This document shows, one piece after another, positions 47,601 through 55,806 of a DNA stretch of 64,000 nt. Every line of letters starts with the position of its first letter. Position 1 is the stretch's first letter. A model generated the notes under the pieces. That model was given only the letters and a program-made list of their open reading frames with translations, was not told where the DNA came from and ran no database searches. Source of the stretch: Lumbricus rubellus (taxonomy: Eukaryota > Annelida > Clitellata > Crassiclitellata > Lumbricidae). The stretch spans positions 33,775,389 through 33,839,388 of the forward strand of contig OX243823.1 of assembly GCA_945859605.1 (NCBI GenBank), given 5' to 3'. The position numbers and the translations under genes were made by a program.

Positions 47601-50600
47601 ACGGATGTTGAATGTTTGTGCTGCAGGTGATACGGATGTTGAATGTTTGTGCAGGTGATACGGATGTTGAATGTTTGTGCTGCAGGTGATACGAATGTTG
47701 GATGTTTGTGCTGCAGGTGATACGGATGTTGTATGTTTGTGCAGGTGATACGGATGTTGAATGTTTGTGCTGCAGGTGATGCGAATGTTGAATGTTTGTG
47801 CTGCAGGTGATACGGATGTTGAATGTTTGTGCTGCAGGTGATACGGATGTTGAATGTTTGTGCTGCAGGTGATACGGATATTGAATGTTTGTGCTGCAGG
47901 TGATACGGATATTGAATGTTTGTGCTGCAGGTGATACGGATATTGAATGTTTGTGCTGCAGGTGATACGGATGTTGAATGTTTGTGCAGGTGATACGGAT
48001 ATTTGAATGTTTGTGCTGCAGGTGATACGGATGTTGAATGTTTGTGCAGGTGATACGGATGTTGAATGTTTGTGCTGCAGGTGATACGGATATTGAATGT
48101 TTGTGCTGCAGGTGATACGGATATTGAATGTTTGTGCTGCAGGTTATACGGATGTTGAATGTTTGTGCTGCAGGTGATACGGATGTTGAATGTTTGTGCT
48201 GCAGGTGATACGGATGTTGAATGTTTGTGCAGGTGATACGGATGTTGAATGTTTGTGCTGCAGGTGATACGGATATTGAATGTTTGTGCTGCAGGTGATA
48301 CGGATATTGAATGTTTGTGCTGCAGGTGATACGGATGTTGAATGTTTGTGCTGCAGGTGATACGGATGTTGAATGTTTGTGCTGCAGGTGATACGGATGT
48401 TGAATGTTTGTGCTGCAGGTGATACGGATGTTGAATGTTTGTGCAGGTGATACGGATGTTGAATGTTTGTGCTGCAGGTGATACGGATGTTGAATGTTTG
48501 TGCAGGTGATACGGATGTTGAATATTTGTGCTGCAGGTGATACGGATGTTGAATGTTTGTGCTGCAGGTGATACGGATGTTGAATGTTTGTGCTGCAGGT
48601 GATACGGATGTTGAATGTTTGTGCAGGTGATACGGATGTTGAATGTTTGTGCTGCAGGTGATACGAATGTTGGATGTTTGTGCTGCAGGTGATACGGATG
48701 TTGTATGTTTGTGCAGGTGATACGGATGTTGAATGTTTGTGCTGCAGGTGATGCGAATGTTGAATGTTTGTGCTGCAGGTGATACGGATGTTGAATGTTT
48801 GTGCTGCAGGTGATACGGATGTTGAATGTTTGTGCTGCAGGTGATACGGATATTGAATGTTTGTGCTGCAGGTGATACGGATATTGAATGTTTGTGCTGC
48901 AGGTGATACGGATATTGAATGTTTGTGCTGCAGGTGATACGGATGTTGAATGTTTGTGCAGGTGATACGGATATTTGAATGTTTGTGCTGCAGGTGATAC
49001 GGATGTTGAATGTTTGTGCAGGTGATACGGATGTTGAATGTTTGTGCTGCAGGTGATACGGATATTGAATGTTTGTGCTGCAGGTGATACGGATATTGAA
49101 TGTTTGTGCTGCAGGTTATACGGATGTTGAATGTTTGTGCTGCAGGTGATACGGATGTTGAATGTTTGTGCTGCAGGTGATACGGATGTTGAATGTTTGT
49201 GCAGGTGATACGGATGTTGAATGTTTGTGCTGCAGGTGATACGGATATTGAATGTTTGTGCTGCAGGTGATACGGATATTGAATGTTTGTGCTGCAGGTG
49301 ATACGGATGTTGAATGTTTGTGCTGCAGGTGATACGGATGTTGAATGTTTGTGCAGGTGATACGGATGTTGAATGTTTGTGCTGCAGGTGATACGGATGT
49401 TGAATGTTTGTGCAGGTGATACGGATGTTGAATATTTGTGCTGCAGGTGATACGGATGTTGAATGTTTGTGCTGCAGGTGATACGGATGTTGAATGTTTG
49501 TGCTGCAGGTGATACGGATGTTGAATGTTTGTGCAGGTGATACGGATGTTGAATGTTTGTGCAGGTGATACGGATGTTGAATGTTTGTGCTGCAGGTGAT
49601 ACGAAGGCTGCGAGAGAGATGCGAACCGATTCGAATGTTTGACGAATCCGATTACGATTCGTTCCAAAGACTCAAGAAACTCGAAATGCTCGAGCCGGAA
49701 AGTAACAAAGTCAGATATTTGTATTAAACATCTGATCATTAATTCCTTTTCTGACCAGATTCACTGGGCATTTTGGTGGTCACCCAGTTTGCACTAGGAC
49801 ATTTGTTCCTTTCCTGTTACCTTTTATGCACTAGCATCAATTTGTCCAAAGTCTGAGATTATGAGGGCAACACTAACCATCATTGTCATGACGTGACATC
49901 TTTACGCAGAAATATGAGCTAAAACTCAGCTACTGTCTGCGCCAGGTCATGTCAGTCCAAAGCCTCAATAAGGAAGGAGGGCAACACTGCATATTCTTTT
50001 AACAAGAGAATGGTTGCGATAATTATATTTGAGACATTGACGTCGACGATTTCTTTCTTTGCAGGGCTTCAAGAATGATTTTCGTGACGCTCTCGATAAA
50101 GTCGACGAGGAAATGTTTCTGCACGAAGTTCTGAAGACGTCGGATCACGGACGTGTGACAGACGTCACGATACGAAACGACGGCACGAAATACGAAGACA
50201 TCTTGGTGAGTTATAGAAGAAGAGGAATTAGAGGATCTGTTAAGCAGCCATTGGCATGAAGTGCACTAATGGTACATTAAGATTTTGTATGTAATTAATT
50301 AGAATTTGCATTAGTTCAAATTTTGTAAGGCCTAAAAAAAAGATGTGTTTCCGGTAACAGAGCTAAAAAAGTTGGGTAGGTAGGTCGGAAAATATTTTTG
50401 TTTTGGTAAAATATTTTTATGCAGTGACATTCCGAAAAAGTATACCCCACTAGTCGTTTTTGCACAAAGGTACACGCTGCAACAAAGTACGTGTTTTCAG
50501 CAAGTATAAACTGCTTATTTCCCGACTGTCTGCACCTAAAACTGCCCTAGAAAACAGTCCTATTAATTTCATTTTGTTGACGTCTTTTCTGTTATGTCAA

Positions 50601-53600
50601 TACAAATGTTAAAAAAATATTTTAAATTTTAAAAAAAATTTGTCCCCCAAATTTTTTTTTATTTAAAAAAAATTGGGATAATTTTTTTTACAAAATTATT
50701 TGAGTCGCGGCAATAAAAGAGGGTCGGTCGGGTTACCGAAAACACAACATTTTTTTAGGCCTAATCAGGATTAGAATTTGAGCATTTCTCCTTTTGTAGG
50801 AGCTTATTAATTAACGATAAGAATTAAAACACAACTAATTAATTAGAATTCGTTGCTGACATTGAATATAAAAACGACACTGCTAGTTTATCGGTGGCAT
50901 GCACATTTTCTAATAAAGAAAGCCCTTCCATATATTTGTTACATGCACAAAAAATCGTATTTTCGACCGTTCATACCTCCGTTGCAACTCATACATTTTG
51001 TGAAATCCCCTATGCATACATACAAATAAGTTTCTCTATTCCCCCTTACAAAAGTTAATCACAATGTGGATTGGCTAAATCAGTGGTTCACAAAGTGGTG
51101 ATGGTCAGCGGTGTACTGATCACCAGGTCCATGGAGAAGAGTTAAAAATAAATTGTAAATATTGATTTATTATGTGAAACTATTCGAGCTGTTGTCCAAC
51201 CTAAACTGTTTCGTTTAGACACCTTTAAATCGTGTTTAGCTCGTGCTATAATAGTTGCTAATTTATCTAAATCGCTGACTAATAGTTTTTGTAGATTATC
51301 TGCAGTGACATCAGCGGCCCTTGTTGTTACACAAGGCGACGTTAGACTTTGGATTATTAATAATAATATTACTAATAATGATATTTATAGTAATTGCTAA
51401 TTGTTTAATAGCTCCAGTCATTGATGACGTCTTTCAACAATGTCGCCCTAAAATGTATCCAAGTGTCAGGTATTACTAAAATAATAGATATACCAGGGGT
51501 TGGTTCAAAGGTTCTTAAGGGCCAGACCTGGATCCACATGGGCCGTATGTTACCCATCCCTTGAGTAAAAGTCTATGGTTTAAATTGAAATGATGAATGA
51601 CTAAATTCTTGTGCATTGTTACGTGGCTCCCTAGATGGATGTCATTGATTGGACAGAATTAGGTCAGTTGTTGTCACTGGTGACCTACTTAACAAACCCG
51701 TTTCGTGTTTGTGTTTGTGTAGACGATGGGTGAGAAATTGGGAGAAGAAGAGAGTGAGACGAACTGTGAAATCATCCTCAAGTTCCTCAAGGTATGAGTG
51801 TACGTGTGTGTGCATGTGTGTGTATGCACATGTGTGTGCATGTGTGGGGGCATGGGTGTGTGCATGCGTGTATGTACATAGATGCAGGGGCAATTTCAGT
51901 AGTAGGGAAGGGTCAAGGTTTTGTTCTGCCCGAAACCAGCTGACAGAAGAAATTCCTGCTCCCTTGGCAGAGTAGTCACGGGTCCCTAAACTTCTTTAAG
52001 GCTTAATGAGAAATTTTTCAGAAAAGTTTAAAAATAAAGTACAGGTAAGACTATTATAGATTGTTTATTTATTTATGGAATATGTTTTTATTCAGTTGTT
52101 AATTTGACATTTTAAATGATTTTAAATGACTGTAGTTAATTCTCTGTAATGTTACATATATAAAATTACATCAATCATTTCTTATATGAAAGTACCTTGC
52201 CCGGACCCCTAAAAGTAGCCGAGCCTTAAACAATCAGATCTGTCTGCTTGTCTTGTTTACTCTTTAAAAGCTTAGCCTCCTAGATTGTTATGGGTGTAGG
52301 AGTATTTACTGCCTGGTTCCTTAAAGATGGCTTCGTTGGACATACGAACCTGCGTGAGAGCAGAGAACGTGAAGAACGTTCCTTATCATGCTCTTCCTTC
52401 ACCAACAGGTTTATCTATATTTCTGTTATGAAATAACTGTTCAATGTTCATTTTGACGATGGAGTGCTGGATGAATTGTACTGTAGCCTGTGTCCAATGT
52501 CCAATGCTCTGCTTTGTAATAATCTCAATTTCTGAATTGTTTTAGCTTGTGTTGAATTTGTGGGGCGATGAGTTGAACCAGCGACCGGAGGATGCGAAGC
52601 AGAGTATGAAGGGTCGTGTGGTGAGCGCGACTCACATGCAAACCGTCTCGTACATGAAACCGCTCTTCAGAAAGTTGAAGCGACACGTAATAACACCAGC
52701 TTTTCAATGCTCTATAATTTAATAATATGATAAAAAAATGACGATTTATATGGTGCCGTAACATGGAATTTGCTTTACACTTATTTACATTTGTTTTACA
52801 TTACTTTTTATTTGATTACTATATTTTAATATTACTTCTATAATGTTATGTTGCATTATTGTCGATGTCCCATTGTTGTGTCTTTGCAAATGGAGTAATA
52901 AAGGCGATACTTACTTATACTGGTACAAGGGTGTCTCACAGACAGCTAACTGCAGGATAAATAATGAGACCCCGTCTAGCTAGCCCGGAGGGCTAGCCAA
53001 TGGGGATGAAGTGTTAGCGACTTCATTTTCAAGGCCTCGGCATATGAGGGCGGTGGCCAATCCTCTCCCTCGCCGTCTCATTATCCACTGACCATGACGT
53101 CAGTGTACTCATCATAGCTGAGTCGGCTAGGGGGTGCTTGTGGAACAGAAATCTTGTTACAAATTTCTGCCCCGGCGGGGATTTGAACCCCCGACCTCTC
53201 AGTTGACAGTCCAGCATGCTAACTACTGTACTATCGAGCACCCCCTAGCCTTAGCAAACAAATATACATGTGCAATCTCTTTAAATTTACAGAGTGTATG
53301 CGTTGATTTTGAGCTGTGCTTTTTCGATGTCCTATGATCAACATGATAGAATAGAAACATGTGATTTGTTGAAACGGCTTCAATTGGAAGAGGTTGGAAA
53401 GTCATGCAGGTAGCGTGAAAGATACAGGAAGACCAAATCTTTACTACTATGGACTGAATCCAATGCATTTCCTGGATACCTTAAATCGCTGTTGTTTTAA
53501 TCTACTGATAGCCTTAAACGCAGTGCTTTTCAGAGGTAAACAAATGGCGCTATATAAATATATTCTATTACGTTACATGCTTGCACACATTGGGCAGTCA

Positions 53601-55148
53601 TTTTTCAGGTTATGTTTTAAGGAAAATGGAGCAACATAGCATTTACAGTTTACCATACTATATTTAATTTTGTTAAATTGTTATTCATTGTGATGTTTTC
53701 TGTTGTAGGACGTATCAGCCGATATTCTCGGATGTCTCATTGATATCGTCAAACATCTTCTCAAGCGCGACTATCTCAAAGTAAGCGCTGCATGCTCTTA
53801 TTCACTGTTTAGTGTCATTAAGACTAAAGAAAAGGTGTTGCACTCCTCCCTTGTAAATCAATTAATGGCATATGCGTAAGTAAGTATAGTCTGTAAAAAA
53901 CGAAGTTTTGCAAATGCTAGTCTACAGTAGCTAACTGACGGACTCCCATCCCAGTCCTATACATCTGCATTGATTTCTGTCGTAGCACCATGCTGTCACC
54001 CCGACGTAACCCTCCCCTACCTCCCCAAATATTTTGACCTGGCATGCCAGCAGACTTGATATGATGTATACTATTATAAACATCTGTCTTAGCAGACTTA
54101 TATATCTTGACCTGATTATGGTTTGGGTTCTAGTGTAGGTCATTCAAGACGATCATAATTATGTATACATTTATATGCCTCTTGCAGAATAACTATTCAG
54201 AGGCACTCTCAGCTGAAACTCCTAGGAGAAAGGAAATGTAAATAACGAATGAGAATGATGTGGAAAAAGGAGTTATTAGTTTTTCCATTAATGCGTGTGA
54301 GGAAGGTCATTCCAAATGGAGGAACCAATCACGTATATACAGCCTGTGTTTGACAAGCAATTTTAAAGGTCTGGTTAAGTTGAGAGCTAAATGGCATTAG
54401 CAGAACACACAGATACTGGGAGATGGTTCCAATACCAAAGTCTAGGTTGTTGTAACGATGTATAAAACGGATTCTTTGTCTTGAAGGCCAATGAGGCGTA
54501 CTTGGAGATGGCAATTGGAAACGCGCCATGGCCGATCGGTGTGACGATGGTTGGTATTCACGCACGAACCGGACGAGAGAAGATCTTTGCAAAGAACGTT
54601 GCACACGTTTTGAATGACGAAACGCAAAGGAAATACATTCAGGTAATGGACAAGTTCATCTCGTGGTTGGGCTGGAAGCGCCTCTGAGTAGTTTTTTGAA
54701 GGGGCGCTATATAAATGCTTTGAATGAATGAATCTCTTATTGAGCACTGACTCATTCTTCTCCATTTGTATGTCTCTTTTTGTCTATGCATCCATCTCTT
54801 TGTAGAGCTATCTTTATCTGTATATCTCTCTCTCTCTCAGGCATTCTACATGCATAAGTAGGTTAAGATAATATTTTTTGTCACATATTCATTTTATATG
54901 TGATGACTGTTTTACGGTCTAATCTCTTGCAAAATTCAGAGATGGTGTAATGTACACACCTGTTTGATTTGACAGTTAATCAGCATGGAATGTCAACATG
55001 GATGGAGTATGCTGCGAGTTTACATTGCATTTTTCTTCTTCTTCTTTAGGGTCTGAAACGTTTGATGACGCAAGCACAGAAGTACTTCCCAACAGATCCA
55101 TCGAAAAGCGTCAACTACGAACCGCCCGCCAAATCTAATCAAGACTAA
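44618..55148 (+). CDS. PRPF18: Pre-mRNA-splicing factor 18 (second-step factor)
   Basis: Ten coding exons join in frame to 350 codons: 44,618-44,680, 45,656-45,757, 46,316-46,411, 49,596-49,709, 50,065-50,205, 51,723-51,791, 52,546-52,686, 53,709-53,780, 54,487-54,642 and 55,050-55,148. Human PRPF18 is 342 aa. Prp18 acts in the nucleus with Slu7 at exon ligation and helps dock the 3' splice site. The sequence shows the N-terminal [19 protein letters not shown], the splicing-factor motif shared with Prp4 ([20 protein letters not shown], residues 83-102), the Prp18 helical domain (about 175-340) and the near-invariant loop [20 protein letters not shown] (277-296). The start is the only ATG matching the family N-terminus. 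Intron 3 carries a huge array of copies of the exon 4 acceptor. The gene converges on ACSBG. Confidence 0.97.
45374..45556. mobile_element. Possible hAT-like MITE in PRPF18 intron 1
   Basis: The left end AGGGCTGCCAG and right end TTGGCTGCCCT are inverted. The flanking octamers ATTTATAG and TTTTACAA agree at 5 of 8. The 77-codon frame across it has no family match. Confidence 0.45.
45656..45757 (+). CDS. PRPF18: PRPF18 coding exon 2
   Basis: Acceptor TTTTTGCAG/GGCTC, donor GAAAAC/GTAAGC. 34 codons, [20 protein letters not shown] and a Lys-rich end. Confidence 0.95.
46316..46411 (+). CDS. PRPF18: PRPF18 coding exon 3
   Basis: Acceptor TTTCCAACAG/ATATC, donor AAAGAG/GTAACT, phase 0. Ends KIPLTRKE, the start of the splicing-factor motif. 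The next exon is 3,184 bp away across the acceptor array. Confidence 0.95.
46807..46847 (+). promoter_or_regulatory. Ancestral-looking branch region and first decoy acceptor of PRPF18 intron 3
   Basis: TTTAAT (yTnAy type) at about 46,814-46,819, followed by TGTTTGTGCTGCAG ending at 46,847, gives a normal branch-to-AG distance of about 30 nt. This is the only good branch-site match I see near the array. The unit itself has only a weak TTGAA. Confidence 0.4.
46848..49595 (+). repeat. Minisatellite made of the PRPF18 exon 4 splice acceptor
   Basis: 91 head-to-tail units by hand count: 64 of 31 bp, 25 of 28 bp (lacking CTG before CAG) and two of 32 bp, summing exactly to 2,748 bp. A unit begins GTGATACGGATGTTGAATG and ends TTTGTGCTGCAG or TTTGTGCAG. 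The first eight bases are the first eight of exon 4, and the rest matches the intron end (ATGTTGAATGTTTGTGCTGCAG is also just 5' of the array at 46,826-46,847). The array therefore arose by tandem duplication across the intron-exon boundary. It fills about 86% of intron 3. It gives a long open frame on the minus strand by periodicity. Confidence 0.98.
49596..49709 (+). CDS. PRPF18: PRPF18 coding exon 4
   Basis: Acceptor TTTGTGCTGCAG/GTGATACGAAGG, donor AACAAA/GTCAGA. 38 codons, [20 protein letters not shown], then [17 protein letters not shown]. Protein homology fixes the true acceptor here. The exon departs from the upstream repeat unit after its first eight bases. Confidence 0.95.
50065..50205 (+). 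CDS. PRPF18: PRPF18 coding exon 5
   Basis: Acceptor TTCTTTGCAG/GGCTTC, donor ATCTTG/GTGAGT. 47 codons beginning [18 protein letters not shown]. Confidence 0.95.
50328..50763. mobile_element. Terminal-inverted-repeat element in PRPF18 intron 5
   Basis: The left end AGGCCTAAAAAAAAGATGTG followed by TTTCCGGTAAC is mirrored at the right by GGTTACCGAAAACACAAC followed by ATTTTTTTAGGCCT. About 436 bp, AT-rich, non-coding. The superfamily is unclear because no target duplication stands out. Confidence 0.65.
50764..51722. other. PRPF18 intron 5 remainder
   Basis: No gene. A possible short hAT-like remnant starts CAGGGGTTGG at about 51,495 and ends near CCATCCCTTG at 51,563. Confidence 0.45.
51723..51791 (+). 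CDS. PRPF18: PRPF18 coding exon 6
   Basis: Acceptor TTTGTGTAG/ACGATG, donor CTCAAG/GTATGA. 23 codons, [20 protein letters not shown] plus FLK. Confidence 0.92.
51797..51885. repeat. (TG)n-rich tract
   Basis: GTGTGTGCATGTGTGTGTATG words directly after the exon 6 donor. Confidence 0.85.
52546..52686 (+). CDS. PRPF18: PRPF18 coding exon 7
   Basis: Acceptor TGTTTTAG/CTTGTG, donor CGACAC/GTAATA. 47 codons with [19 protein letters not shown] and [12 protein letters not shown]. Confidence 0.95.
52985..53250 (-). mobile_element. tRNA-derived SINE family B
   Basis: Read on minus: a tRNA-like head with GATAGTACAGTAGTTAGCATG (A box) and GGGGGTTCAAATCCCCGCC (B box), then GAAATTTGTAACAAGA, then a body ending GAAGTCGCTAACACTTCATC. 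Copies are at 42,130 and 55,868. Confidence 0.82.
53709..53780 (+). CDS. PRPF18: PRPF18 coding exon 8
   Basis: Acceptor CTGTTGTAG/GACGTA, donor [32 protein letters not shown] plus DYLK. Confidence 0.95.
54170..54475 (-). mobile_element. SINE-like repeat G, copy 2 (PRPF18 intron 8)
   Basis: AACTATTCAGAGGCACTCTCAG, then GGTCATTCCAAATGGAGGAAC. Co-linear with 40,660-40,850 and ends eleven bases before exon 9. Confidence 0.55.
54487..54642 (+). CDS. PRPF18: PRPF18 coding exon 9
   Basis: Acceptor TGTCTTGAAG/GCCAAT, donor ATTCAG/GTAATG. 52 codons carrying the conserved loop [20 protein letters not shown] and then [17 protein letters not shown]. Confidence 0.96.
54668..54735 (+). mobile_element. 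SINE 3' tail in PRPF18 intron 9
   Basis: GAAGCGCCTCTGAGTAG, then TTGAAGGGGCGCTATATAAA and GAATGAATGAAT. It starts 26 bases after the exon 9 donor. A near twin is at 57,978-58,038. Confidence 0.7.
55050..55148 (+). CDS. PRPF18: PRPF18 coding exon 10
   Basis: Acceptor [37 protein letters not shown], then [12 protein letters not shown] and TAA at 55,146-55,148. Confidence 0.95.
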   Translation, partial: GLKRLMTQAQKYFPTDPSKSVNYEPPAKSNQD

Positions 55149-55187
55149 ACAGACAGATCTTCAATCTCATCCTCGTTGACACAAGAG

Positions 55188-55455
55188 TAGAATTTATTTT
55201 CAAACAAGACCTTAACAGAAAACTCTATCAACTATGACACAACACTTGGCACAAAACAACTTTAAAAGAAAACCTGACTGAAATAGTTGCTATATTGTGT
55301 TGAAACATTGGTTTAAGACTTTCAATGCTTACAGTGCATAACCACGGAGTTTAATTACTTACAGAGTACAATTTATTTTGAAACAAATCCTTAACATATA
55401 TTTTAAAACAATTCCTTAACAGAAACCATATCAACTACGACACAACACTTGCAAC
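55188..55455. repeat. Duplicated block in PRPF18 3' untranslated region
   Basis: AGAATTTATTTTCAAACAAGA...ATCAACTATGACACAACACTT and AGTACAATTTATTTTGAAAC...ATCAACTACGACACAACACTT are two diverged copies about 185 bp apart. On the minus strand each carries AATAAA (plus TTTATT at 55,193 and 55,372), candidate poly(A) signals for the converging ACSBG gene. Confidence 0.6.
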
Positions 55456-55714
55456 TAAACGACAAATTCCGATAACTTACGCAATACAGTCAAAATCGAA
55501 CGACATTTTGAAAACGAGTTTTATATATCGATAACAAATTGCAACGTAGCGAATGCTTGAGAATGAAAAACTGTTCTGTAACATCTGTCCTTTTCCTAAG
55601 GTCGTTGGAATTTCTGAGACCTGAATACATGTACTTGAGTGTCAGCCGGTTGTGATCTGCATTCTAGCAGCGAGAGATCGGCCGCCGCACTGTCGTCGAG
55701 AACACGTCGTCTGC

Positions 55715-55806
55715 TTAACGATGGTTTTCCGCTTCAGCATAAATGGATTCGATTGTTTCTTTGTGCATCTCGCAGACAATGAGGCGCCGTAGTTTCATTG
55801 TTGGTC
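55715..55806 (-). CDS. ACSBG: ACSBG last coding exon
   Basis: Acceptor TTGTAACAG/GACCA. PTMKLRRLIVCEMHKETIES, then IYAEAENHR and TAA at 55,717-55,715. The lysine of TMKLRR is the expected adenylation-step residue. Confidence 0.93.

Noticed and set aside
46848..49595. CRISPR-like array (regular repeats with short variable parts)
   Set aside because: Units are head-to-tail with no unique spacers, and the host is an intron-bearing eukaryotic gene.
49116..49739. 207-codon minus-strand frame rich in HKHSTSVSP and FNIRITC repeats
   Set aside because: It lies on the opposite strand of the PRPF18 acceptor array. Three 31-bp units equal 31 codons, so periodicity alone keeps it open. It also overlaps exon 4 antisense.
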